A DNA stretch of 64,000 nt, taken from NCBI RefSeq assembly GCF_019393635.1, contig NC_057861.1:735580232-735644231 (forward strand), written 5' to 3'. Origin of the DNA: Dromiciops gliroides (Eukaryota > Chordata > Mammalia > Microbiotheria > Microbiotheriidae). Each line of letters opens with the position of its first letter. Position 1 is the stretch's first letter. The notes under the pieces are model-generated. The model had not been told where the DNA came from. It saw only the letters and a program-made list of their open reading frames with translations, and made no database searches. Positions 1 through 11,256 of this stretch are shown one piece after another. A program made the translations under genes and the position numbers.

Positions 1-678
1 TTAAAAAAAATAATAATAATAAGGTGTTTGGTGGTCTATGAGACCCAGAGAGCCTGGCCAGACCTTTCTTGGGGCCAGCCGAGAGTCAGGACAATTTCAA
101 AGGTAATGTAGTTGGACCTTGGACTGTGAATAAGGATTAAAACCACACCTACCTGAAGGCTTTTTCTTCTCCTACTCTCCTACTCCCACCCTCAAATCCA
201 GTAAACCAAATGGATTTGAATGATGCCAGCTGATTGGCTTTAAGCTATGTGTAAAAGCAGGCTCTCCTCCTGCCTTCAGCGAGCTTACACAGCGACTCAG
301 TCTCTTGGCCCGGGAACTTGGTGAGAGCAAACGGGTCCCACTAGGGTTCCCCATTATCTCTCTCTCTCCCCTAGATCCTAGCTAGGCTTTCCTATCTTTT
401 TTTTTTTTTGGGTGGGGCAATGGGGGTTAAATGACTTGCCCAGGGTCACACAGCTAGTGTCAAGTGTCTGAGGCTGGATTTGAACTCAGGTACTCCTGAA
501 TCCAGGGCCAGTGCTTTATCCACTGCGTCACCTACCTGCCCTAGGCTTTCCTATCTTTCAGAGTCATGTGCTCTCTTTTTAATATGCTTTAATAAATGCT
601 TAATGCCCCAAACTGGTGCAGTAGCTTCTGATCTCTAAGTAACAAATATATTACAAATGCCTGCTAAATTCCCTAACA
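1..678 (-). mobile_element. LTR of an endogenous retrovirus-like element, cut by the window edge and split by a SINE
   Basis: Read on the minus strand it starts near 678 (TGTTAGGG) and holds a block (GGGCATTAAGCATTTATTAA, then AAGCAT) shared with the solo LTRs at 2854 and 36672, plus a shared CAATCAGCTGG-type block. The SINE at 400-540 lies inside it. The left end is at or beyond position 1. A fossil; no internal genes are seen. Confidence 0.5.
400..540 (-). mobile_element. WSINE1-like SINE with 18 bp target-site duplication
   Basis: A full-length tRNA/CORE head in reverse (GTTAAATGACTTGCCCAGGG to CTACCTGCC) with a poly-T side. It is flanked by CTAGGCTTTCCTATCTTT at 382-399 and 541-558. It inserted into the LTR. 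Confidence 0.9.
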
Positions 679-689
679 CTTGGGACAAT

Positions 690-2270
690 TATAGGGTGAC
701 CACAGTTAATTTTTTGACACAATAGAGAACAGGATCTTCTGGCAAATGGTCTCTGTTTTCTCTATAAAATATGAGACACCTTATGCTGAGTGGGTGTGGG
801 GAAGGAGTAGTGTGGGGGCATAATAGATAATTAATTAGGGAGGAGTAGAAGGAGTACCTCCTGGATGAGGGCCCATTTGACTGAGAAAAGGTTTAAGAAG
901 CTTTGATCTAGAGTTGGAGTCTGATAAGACACAAAAAACAAGAAGGCATGGAGACAAGGCAATTAAGGGTAGGGGAGAGTGTAACAATGACCTGCATAAC
1001 CATAAGACAGATCTATCCTTAGAACTGTGAAAAGTGAAATGAGCACATTGTAAAATTTTGGGGAATACTGAAGGTGGCAGGATTAGGGGTTATGGTAAAG
1101 GTGAGGAGTAAGGTCTAGGGTGAGGTTGAATGACAGGAGGTCATGGCCAAATAGTGGAAATTTTAAGTCCTTGATCATAGAAGGGGCACTGTTGTGGGTG
1201 TTGGTAAGCTTAAAGGTGTGACTTAACTTTTTGAAGCTAAAGTAGAGTGAAGGAATTGGTCATGAGAGGTGAGGAGACTAAGAAACCAGGAGTCTAAGGT
1301 GTTTGGGGGCCCATGGATGTGCTATGTTCAAGCCTCTCTGATGTCAGGCCACGGGTTGGAGTAGTAAGGAAGACTTTGAGTCCTTAGTGACCTCCCTGAG
1401 GAAAAAGAAAGCAGGAGGACCATGACCTAGGGACCTTTTCGGAAAGTGGGGGTGGGGGTGGAGAAATGACAGCCACCAAGCTTTGGTTTGGTGAAATATA
1501 TAACCACAAAGCAGGAAAGGCTGTTTAGTGATGGTAGCAGAGAGAGATTTTGAAAGACCCAATGAGGAGCAAGGAGTCTGTCTATTCCTTCTCCAGGACC
1601 AAAGTACTGGAGTCATGAGAGAAGGTGCAACCAGTACTGCAAAAAAGTTAAGTATTATAATGAGCTCTGTAAGCTTTGGTGGTCTGGGACCTAATCACCA
1701 TTAATAATATTGGTTCTATGGGAAAATGTCTTTAGTTCCAAGCAGCTCACTTAGAAAATTCCCTCCTTCTAAATGTTATGTTTTCTTTTTTATATGACTG
1801 TTGACTTCCTAGATTTCAACCCATCCCCTCCCTTCTTCCATCCCCCAATTAAATTCTTTCTTGTAACAAAAGAGGACATATAGTTAGAAAACTTTTGGAA
1901 CACAAGAGTGTAAGCTGGGAATTCCCTACATGTTTGTAGCATTAGAACAAAATGTTGTCCCTTCAGTTTGGGATTCTGGTCCTCTAGAGATGAAAAGATC
2001 CTTGAGGACAAGGGTCAGAGTGAACTGGTCCATGAATGTTTGGTGAATGGTTTTGCCCCTATGAGCAATGCAATGCTAACACTCTGCCCAATGGCATGGC
2101 TATTTGTGTTTATTTTGTTAGGTTAAGTGTGAGGGTTTTTTTTGTTTTGTTTTGTTTTGTTTTTGGAGATTAACCTTTTTAAAGTTAGTATAGGATTGCT
2201 AATATAAAAAGCATCATTTGTTTTTCTCCACACAAGGGGAAAATGCTTCCTCGGGCTTTGCCATATCCAA
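690..2270. other. Non-coding stretch with no recognised feature
   Basis: A/G-rich sequence, possibly old LTR-internal or unclassified repeat. No exon-like open frame with splice sites was found. Confidence 0.4.
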
Positions 2271-2277
2271 ATTGCTT

Positions 2278-2455
2278 TCAGAACGAGTAGTAGATTTGGA
2301 GTCAGAAAACTTGGATTAAAGTGTTGTCTCTGACACTATTTTGTGATGTTGGGCGAGTCATTGACATGCGTGGGCCTTTGTTTTCTCAGCTGTAAAAGGA
2401 AGGTTTTGGACTAGATGTCTTCCAAGGCACCTTCCAGATCTAAATCTATGGTACT
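2278..2455 (+). mobile_element. MON1/MIR-type SINE
   Basis: Contains the tRNA-like head (GAGTCAGAAAACTTGG) and the tail block GGACTAGATGTCTTCCAAGG, then CACCTTCCAGATCTAAA. Diverged, hence old. Confidence 0.7.
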
Positions 2456-2853
2456 ATGAAGAATGATTAGATGGGCCATCCTAAATACTCGGACCAATGA
2501 ATATACAATTGGAAACCTGCTGATAGGTAGAATTTAAATTTCGATTTCTATCTCCAATTTTCTGAGTACTTTGGAGCTATGAGACATCCTGATCTAAAAG
2601 GGGATGAGGGAAAAGCACTCTAAAAGAGTTCCCAGTGGGTTAATGTGCTAAGAGAATTGAGGGAGATCTCCATATGACACTTCCTCTCCCTAATTCTATA
2701 ATCATTTAGTTAATGATACAGTGCTGGGTCGTGATACAAAGACTAAAATGAAGCAGGCCTTGCCTTTGAAAGCTTGTATTCAAATGGTGGGGAGGGGGCG
2801 GTACACAGTGAAATACAAGATAGATGTAGAATAACGCAGTGAACACGAGGTGG

Positions 2854-3351
2854 TGTGATGTTTAAAATCTAAATTGTGTGCTCGCCTTAAATTAGAAGAT
2901 TTAGCACCAGTCTTTGGGCATTAAGCATTTATTAAAGCATACCAGGTATTGATGTGGAGTTCAGAAAGTTAAGAAAAGGCCTATCTAGCCTAGAGTTTCA
3001 GCTCGGTCTGGTTCTTCCTCAAGTCCTCCACCACGAGCCTGCTTCAATCATGAACTACCTTCAAACTGAGTGTGGAAGCTTTCTATAGGTCTGGAGCAGA
3101 GGTGATCCTTACACACTGCTTAAAATTGATGGGTAGGCATCATCTAAATCCATTGGTTCCCTGGACTTGAAGGTGGTCTCGAGTTAGCTTCTGAGAACAA
3201 TACCTTCTTAAGGGCTAGCCAGGTGTGCTTACAATCTACTTAACTTGAAGTAGGCTAATCAGCAGTCAATCACTCTCACTTAATTCAATCAGTTTAGATT
3301 AATCTCGAGGTGGGTCTTTGAGTATCTGCTAAATCCCATTATTTTATCACA
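2854..3351 (+). mobile_element. Solo LTR, about 498 bp, 4 bp target duplication
   Basis: Starts TGTGATG and ends ATCACA, with GTGG at 2850-2853 and 3352-3355. A 4 bp duplication fits an ERV1-type retrovirus. It pairs with the copy at 36672 over its whole length at high similarity. A solo fossil with no internal region. Confidence 0.75.
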
Positions 3352-3825
3352 GTGGGGAGGGCACCAACAATTGGAAGGCTTGTGCCAGGCTTTCTGTCTG
3401 AGTGATAGGAGCTGAGCTTTGAAGAAAGTTCCAGCTTCTAAGAGGTCGAGGAAAGGAGAGAGAGGCTTCTGGGCATGGTGGATAGCCCAAGGAAAGGCAG
3501 GGAGGCTGGAGACAGACAGTTAGCAGGTGGGCCAGCTGAGCTGAAATGCAGGGTGGGAAGGAGAATAATGTGTCACACATGTAGCTAGAGAGGCTGGAGT
3601 CAGAGGGTGAAGAACTTTAAATGCCAGCCTTTTGCTTTAGGAACATGAGTTTGATGGCTGAGTAGAGGACAAATTGGGGAGAGGACAGATGAGTGGCTGG
3701 GAGGCTGTTGAAATAATTCAGGTGAGAGGTAATGAGGCGCTGAACTAAAGCAGTGGCCATTTAAGTGGAGAGATGGGACAGATCCCAGAGATATTGTGGA
3801 GGTATAATAATATGAATATGAATAT

Positions 3826-4072
3826 GAATAGCTATCATTTATATTGTACATTAAAGTTTCAAGAGTGCTTTACAAACATTTCCTTTTGTTCTCACAATAA
3901 CCCTATGAGTTAGGTGTTCTTATGATCCCCAATTTACAGATAGATAAAGAAACTGATGGACAGAATTTAAGTGATTTCCCCAGCATCACACAGCTAGTGT
4001 CTGAGACCACATTAGAACACAGATCTCTCTGGCTTCAGACCCAGCACTTTATCCACTGAGCAAGCTAGCTGC
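3826..4072 (-). mobile_element. MIR SINE
   Basis: In reverse it shows the MIR tail (AGAGTGCTTTACAAACATTT), the core (AATTTACAGATAGATAAAGA) and the head (CAGCACTTTATCCACTGAGC). Confidence 0.75.
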
Positions 4073-4399
4073 GAAGGTAGAAGTGAGAAGACTTAGAAAT
4101 TCGTTGGATACAAGGAATGATGGTAAATGAAGAGTAGATAATGATGACTTTGAGGTTTCAAAGTTGGGGGACCGGAAAGATGTCATTGACCTTGACAGAA
4201 ATAGGGGACCTCAGAAGAGAGGTGACTGGGATGGGGAGGAAGATAATGAGTTCTGAATTTGACATGTTGAGTTTGAGATGCTTATGAAATATCTGATTGG
4301 AAAAGTCCAATAAAGTAGTTGGTGGTGTGGGGCCAGACTTCAGGAGAGGTACTAGGGCTGGATATGTAGACCAGGAGTGATCCGCATAGAGATGAAAGT

Positions 4400-4668
4400 T
4401 AACATGGTGCTGAGAAATGAGAGAAAGGGTGGGAGGGAAAAGAGAGGGAGGGAGGGAGAAGGCAGAAAGAGTGAGAGGGTGAGTGGGAAGAGAAAGAGAC
4501 TGAGAGAGACAAGGGGGAGAGGGAGAGAGAAACAAAGACAGAGAAATGGGGGAGGAGGAGAGGAAGGAAGAGGAGGAGGAGGAGCAGGAGGGAAGGAGAG
4601 AGAGAAAGTGAGGGAGGGGGAGGGGGAGAAAAGGAGGGAGGAGGAGGGAGAGAGAGAGCATGAGAGAG

Positions 4669-4762
<94 letters not shown>
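4400..4762 (+). repeat. Long purine tract with (TG)n at 4671-4703 and (GA)n at about 4708-4762
   Basis: From about 4430 to 4670 the plus strand is almost all A and G, followed by 16 TG units and some 27 GA units. The open frames across it are low-complexity artefacts. Confidence 0.9.
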
Positions 4763-4765
<3 letters not shown>

Positions 4766-4805
4766 ATAGGGAAAGGTCCATGACAAAGTCCATTTTGAAG
4801 AGGTA

Positions 4806-4935
4806 GCCTGGTGTAGTGAGTAATGAATAGAGGACTGGCCATTGAGTCAGGAGGACCTGGGTTCAAATCCTGCCTCAGAACATACTGGCAGTAGGATCAC
4901 AGGTGAGTCAATTAACTTCTCAACTACCTAGGAAA
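4806..4935 (+). mobile_element. MIR-type SINE fragment
   Basis: Head sequence GTCAGGAGGACCTGGGTTCA, then AATCCTGCCTC and a degraded GTGAGTCAATTAACTTCTC. Confidence 0.65.
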
Positions 4936-5089
4936 CTCTCTAAAACTATCAATTACTCTACACTGATGAGAGTGTCCACAAATACATACAAAGGAAGTTG
5001 CTGATTCCTAGCAGCTAAGGGAATCGGAAAAGGTGTGATATACATAGGAGGCAGAACCCAAGGTGGGCCTCTAAAAGAGCTTGGGATTC

Positions 5090-5452
5090 CAGGATCATAG
5101 ACTGTAGAGCTGGAAGGGTCCTCAGAGAGCATTAAGTCCAAACTCATCATTTTATAGATGAAGAGACTGAGGCACAACAAAATTCAATGACTTACCCAGG
5201 GCACCAAAGGGATTAAGTGTCTAAGGCAGGTGATGCAGTGGATTAAGCACCGGCCCTGGATTCAGGAGTACCTGAGTTCAAATCCAGTCTCAGACACTTG
5301 ACACTTACTAGCTGTGTGACCCTGGACAAGTCACTTAGCCCCCATTGCCCTGCAAAAAAAAAAGTGTCTAAGGCAGAATTTGCATTTAAATCCTTCAGTG
5401 TTCCTGACTCAAGTCCAATGCCCTATCCACTACATCCTACTTCCTCTCAGGA
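5090..5452 (-). mobile_element. MON1/MIR-type SINE split by a WSINE1-like insertion
   Basis: The left part (5090-5228) has ATAGATGAAGAGACTGAGGC; the right part resumes at 5362 and ends at CTATCCACTACATCC. The two halves flank the SINE at 5229-5361. Confidence 0.65.
5229..5361 (+). mobile_element. WSINE1-like SINE, 14 bp target duplication
   Basis: Plus orientation, from TGATGCAGTGGATTAAGCAC to CATTGCCCTGCAAAAAA. AAGTGTCTAAGGCA occurs on both sides (5215-5228 and 5362-5375). Confidence 0.88.
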
Positions 5453-5775
5453 GGCAGAGATGAAGAGGGAAAGCATCCCAGGTGTGGGGCTAAGCCTGTG
5501 CAAAATCAAATAGATCGTGGATAATAGAATGCTGTACATGGGAACAGCCGTTTGTAGAGTGTTCAGGGGGTAAGGGGACTAATGTAAAATCCATATGAAA
5601 AGAGAGATTGGAGCCAAGTTGTGATCAGATTTAAATGCCAACCACAGGGTTTTGTAGTTGATCCTAGAGGCAATAGGCAACCATAAAAACTTCAGGGGGG
5701 GCAGTGATGAACATAGTCAGATCCGTGCATTAGAAATATCAACTTTTATATTCCCTGTGTTATTTTTTTTCAGTT

Positions 5776-5936
5776 TTTTCTGATTCTTCATTACCCCATT
5801 TGGGGTTTTCTTGGCAGAGATACCGGAGTGGTTTGTCATTTCCTTCTCCAGCTCATTTTACAAATGAGGAAACTGAGGCAAACAGGGTTAAGTGACTTTC
5901 CCAGGGCTCTATCTGCTTTGCCACCTAGCTGCCCAT
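5776..5936 (-). mobile_element. Mar1-like SINE with BovB/RTE tail, just downstream of the SNARE-like stop codon
   Basis: Reverse orientation: TCTGATTCTTCATTACCCCA is the RTE-type tail, then CAGCTCATTTTACAAATGAG, then the head GCCACCTAGCTGCCC. It starts 16 bases past the stop and is sense to that gene, so it would lie in the 3' UTR. No AATAAA hexamer was seen in the roughly 300 bases after the stop. Confidence 0.75.
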
Positions 5937-5951
5937 ACTATCTGTAAGGAC

Positions 5952-6149
5952 TCAATAGCAGCAGCAAGTACATGGAAAACACACATTTTTCAATTTATAT
6001 TTCCTCATGGTTTTCTTGGAAACCCTTTGGAATTGCTTGGATGACTGAAGAATCTCATCTCCGAGAAATTCACACTGTTGCAGTTCTGCATGTCTCTGGG
6101 CCAAGAGCTTCATGGATTTCTCTGTCACTGTTTCTATGAGGTCATCCAC
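5952..6149 (-). CDS. SNARE-like gene, last coding exon: R-SNARE motif and Cys-rich C-terminus
   Basis: The acceptor is TCTTTGTGTCTGTCCACTTAG (AG at 6150-6151); the stop TGA is at 5952-5954. The exon encodes 65 residues. Counting from zero-layer R210, the layer positions +1 to +8 fall on L214, C217, G221, I224, S228, F231, S235 and T238, with the same spacing as VAMP2 L60 to L84. The juxtamembrane RKYWWKN of VAMP2 is RKYKLKN here, so the tryptophans are lost, and no hydrophobic helix follows. There is one extra residue before the zero layer if the N-terminal half is aligned on VDE/VDD. The exon could instead splice out near AAT|GTGTGT, but that donor is weak. Confidence 0.78.
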   Translation of the reverse strand: MDDLIETVTEKSMKLLAQRHAELQQCEFLGDEILQSSKQFQRVSKKTMRKYKLKNVCFPCTCCCY

Positions 6150-7772
6150 CTAAGTGGACAGACACAAAGAAAGAGGATGGTTGGTGTGAATGCTCTGCAG
6201 ATGCAGAAGGGGAGGCTGCTTTTGGAGAAACAAGAACCAAGACGTCTGGCAAGCATTTTCACATCCCAGAGTATTAATCTAATTTGAGTACTGGCCATCA
6301 TTTGAGATCTTGACAATACCTCCCTATGGCAAAAAGTACCCTTCTTTTTCTTGAGGAAAAAAAAAAGTCCTTGTATCTGCATTTATTTTTAAATGAATTC
6401 GCTCAATCATAAAATCTATTGTATTGTGCCTGGTTGTTTTTGGTTGCTGTGCCATCCTAGTGGCCTTCATGTTTATGGCTCCTTAATTCATGTAATCAGT
6501 CAAATCTCATATCCACAGTTTCATTTTAAAATATTCTATTCAGAACTTTACAAAAAGCTTAGGTCTTTAAGTTTCTAACAATCAAGGCATAACTTTTGGG
6601 GGGGGGGGCGGGGCAATGAGGGTTAAGTGACTTGCCCAGGGTCACACAGCTAGTAAGTGTCAAGTGTCTGAGGTCGGATTTGAACTCAGATCCTCCTCAA
6701 TCCACTGTGCCACCTAGCTGTCCCTGGCATAACTTTTTAATGCCAATATCCTGCTGGTGCCATCGTAAGACTGTGAGCTAGTTTCCAAAGAGTTGAAAAG
6801 GAATATCCCTACTCAGAGGAATATGGTGGGGGCAAGTAGGCTGCAATATGGGAAAATAATGATAATAATAACAATAATAACTGTCATTTGCCTAGTGTTT
6901 TCTATTTGTAAAGTACTTAAGATATACCATTTGATTCTTGCAGCAATCCTGTGAGCTAGGTGCTATTGTAATCTCCATTTTACAGATGGCAAAACTGAGG
7001 CTAAAAAGGTTCAGTGACTTTCCCAAGGTCACACAGCTTGTAAGTGTTTGAGGTGGGATTTGAACTCATGTCTTCCATCCTCCCAGTCCAGTGCTCTATC
7101 TTCAGAGATATACATGAGCAGAAGAGAAAAAGGAGTTGGATAGATGTCAATTGCAAAGGATACTAGATGGACAGCCATGGGTGACTTTTTCAGTCTGCAT
7201 TAGTGGAAGGCTTTGCATCATACCCACATCTATTAGACTGCAGACCCACTTGAGTATTTAGATATTAGAAGATCAGCATTTACCAACAAACAACATACAA
7301 ACAATGAAATGTGCCTAGTAATGAATGATTCAAGTTTAAATGAATTCCTTTTGATGTATTATCTATTTTAATACTTCTCCTCTTCCCCGCCTCCACCTCT
7401 GCAGGCAGAGTCCTCTAAGTCTCTATCATGATTCTTGGTTTATTCTTCGCCATTGCTTCTACTCCTTAGAAATCCTATTTTCCTTCAAGTCAGTTTAATC
7501 ACCACCTCCTACATGAGGCCTTCCCTGATTCCCCCTTGCTCCTAGCATCTTCCCCTCCTCTCCAAGGACATTGCAGGGAACAATGATATAGTGAGTATCA
7601 CTGTGGTCTTGAGATCAAAAAAGACCTGGATTCAAATCCTACTTCTGACACATTAGCTGAGTTACCATCTGAGTGACTTCATCTTTCTGCACATCAATTT
7701 GTTCACCTGAAAATTAAAGAGATGAACTTGAGGAGTTCTAAGGTCCTCTTCAATTCAAAAATCTCTGATTCT

Positions 7773-7823
<51 letters not shown>

Positions 7824-10170
7824 TCTTCTTGACAAAATGGAAGCATATTGAAAGCAGGAATTATTTCCCTTTGGTTTTTGTATTCCCAGTGCCTGTCAGA
7901 GTGTCCAGTGCATGAGTCATTTCACAAATGCTTGTTGCTTTTCACTTGCTTGATTCCCATCTATTTTCCCTTATTTGATGGTAGGAAGTATAGAACAGGT
8001 TCTTCTGGTTCTATTTCTCCCTGCATCCCCCAACACACTTTGCATAATTTTATTTTGTTTTTGTTTTTTGGTGGGGCAATGAGGGTTAAGTTACCCAAGG
8101 TCACACAGCTAGTGTCAAGTGTCTGATGCTGGATTTGAACTCAGGTCCTCCTGACTCCAGGACTGGTGCTATATCCACTGTGCCACCTAGCTGCCCCCAC
8201 TTTGCATAATTTTATAAATGTCTTTCCAGGTGTCTCTGGCTTCCTCTCCTATCCATCTTGATTGCTTTCTAATTAATATTAATATACAAACATTTTTAAA
8301 CATTTCCCTCTTGCTGGATATTTATCATATCCATATGTTTTAGATGTCACATACTATTTGCCTCCATCACCAAAAATACAAAAGCAAAGCAAAAAGCATA
8401 TTCTGCTACCTGCATCTGAAGTTTTCCTACTGTCAAATCAGAGGCACAAAGGATGTTTTCCACGTTAGCTTTCTTTTTTCTAAGCACTGGGAAGTGCCGT
8501 CTCTTCTTTGATAAATATGAGCCCTGGTGAAAGAATTGAAAAACCGATCAGGCAGGGAGAGCTACTAGGAGCCCTCCACTAATGCTTAAATAAGAATTTA
8601 GCAAAGAACAATAACTCCTAAAATGTATTTGCTTATAAACTATGAACATCTGCCAGGTAAAAACATTTGGCTGACAGCCGTACATAGGCATATTATTCTC
8701 CACGCCCCGTGGATGTGCTTTGTGCAGAGAGCTTTCTTTGAAGAGATCTGTAGGATGCAGAGAAACGAGAGGGCCTGGCTCAGAAAGAATCTACAGCATT
8801 GAGAAAACAGGTCAAACATAAGTAGAAGAGGGAAAATTGCCTCTGGAACCACTGAGCACAGTAAGCGATCTGAGCTTCCATGGACCAGTGCCTTCTAAAA
8901 CTCATTATTACTGGATCAAGCCATTAATTTGGGCGCACTGTTCGGCACATTCCTTTATTCTGATGGCTGAAGAGTCTGGGAACATGAAAAGAAAGCCCTG
9001 GGCTTTTTCTCCCCATGCATCGTACTTCCCTCCCCACACCCTGGTTTGCTAGTTAAAGTACTTGCCCTACAAGATTGCCATGGGAAATCATTCCAAGGTC
9101 ATGGCTTCTGGCTAATGAGCTCTGGTTTAATTTTCTCTTCACTGTTCCTTCCCCATGCACTGAATAATCAGATTGCACACCTTTGTGTAAGTCCTGAACA
9201 AAGTTGTTGGTGCCTGTCCACTCCCCATACCATCTCTATGGGCTTGGCTGAATATATTGACAAATGGGGTCTGAGCAAATGTAGCAGAGAAAGCAAATTC
9301 CATCCATACCTGAGTACGAGAGCCCCTGATCACCGAGACCTCTTTGAAGACCTAATTCCTTTGTGGACAGTCTACATACAGAGCAATGTAGAAAATTGAA
9401 GGGTTTACCACATCTGGATAATGCAAGACAAATCCCACTAACCTAAAATATCCAGATGAGTGAGGCATAATTGATTTGGGAGGTGGAATTATCCAGAAAA
9501 TCGCCCCAGTTCTCCACTCCAATTCACATACACTTAGAAACCCATAGAGTTCCACAGTAGGAAATCTTCCATATGCAAATACAGGAAGGAACTGTGATTT
9601 CCTCAGAATGGGGGAGTCTTAGCATGGAAACTCCCTCTACCAACACACTTTGCAACCTTTCTATGACAGTAGGTGAGTACTAGGGTGTTGCTGGAGGTAC
9701 CAAGAGGTCATGTGACTTGTCCAGGGTCACACAGCATGTAAATTCATTTTTTTCTCTATCTCCTCAAGATGCCTCCAACCTGGATTCTGTTCTCCTGATT
9801 GAGTATTTAGCTAGGACCACCATTTTATGAGCACTTTGAGCATCCTTCAGTCTCCTCTGACCCATTCCTTCTCAGCTCATTTCCATGTTTTGTTTTCCCC
9901 TATTAGAAAGTAAGATCGTGAAGAGTGGAAACTGTTTTATTTGTATCTCTAGTGCTTAGGACTGCGGCTGGCACACAGTAAGCATCTAATCAATCTGTGT
10001 CTGTCTGTGTGACTATCTATCATCTATCATCTACCTATCCATCCATCTACCTACTATCTACTTCTGCCTACCTATATATCCTTCTATCTATCCATCTATC
10101 TTTCTATCTAATCTATCATCTATCTGTCCATCCATCTACCTACTATCTACTTCTACCTACCTATCTACCA

Positions 10171-10239
<69 letters not shown>

Positions 10240-10622
10240 CCCATCTATCTATCCATCTTTCTGTCTATCTAATCTACTATCTATCCATCTACCTACTATC
10301 TACTTCTATCTATCAATCGATCTATCTAATCTATAATCTATCTGTCCATCCATCTACCTACTATCTACTTCTGCCTACCTATATATCCTTCTATCTATCC
10401 ATCTATCTTTCTATCTAATCTATCATCTATCTGTCCATCCACCTACCTACTATCTACTTCTACCTACCTACCTACCTACCTACCTACCTACCTACCTACC
10501 TACCTACCTACCTGCCTATCTATCTATCTATCCATCTGTCTTTCTGTATAATCTATCATCTATCCATCCATCTACCTACTATCTACTTCTATCATTCTAT
10601 CAATCTATTAATCAATCTATCA

Positions 10623-10705
<83 letters not shown>

Positions 10706-10709
10706 ATCC

Positions 10710-10768
<59 letters not shown>

Positions 10769-10854
10769 ATCTATCTAATCTATCATCTATCTGTCCATCC
10801 ATCTACCTACTATCTACTTCTACCTACCTACCAATCTATCTTTCTATCTATCTT

Positions 10855-10926
<72 letters not shown>

Positions 10927-11178
10927 CCTATCTATCCATCTATCCATCTTTCTGTCTATCTAATCTATCTATCCATCCATCTACCTACTATCTACTTATA
11001 TATATCAGTCTATCAATCAATCTATCTAATCTATCATCTACCTGTCCATCCATCTACCTACTATCTACTTCTACCTACCTACCAATCTATCTTTCTATCT
11101 ATCTATCCATCTATCTATCTAATCTATCATCTATCTATCTATCCATTCATCTACCTACTATCTACTTCTATCTATCTA

Positions 11179-11256
<78 letters not shown>

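Noticed and set aside
8640-8852. Minus-strand exon candidate after TTTCTCTGCATCCTACAG
   Set aside because: Good acceptor, but no credible donor in a phase compatible with SNARE-gene exons 3 and 4.
9046-9399. 117-codon plus-strand frame
   Set aside because: No recognised domain, no fitting splice sites, no codon pattern that I could support by eye; it lies in an intron on the opposite strand.
9997-10272. Open frame rich in Tyr, Leu, Ser and Ile
   Set aside because: A translation of the TCTA array.
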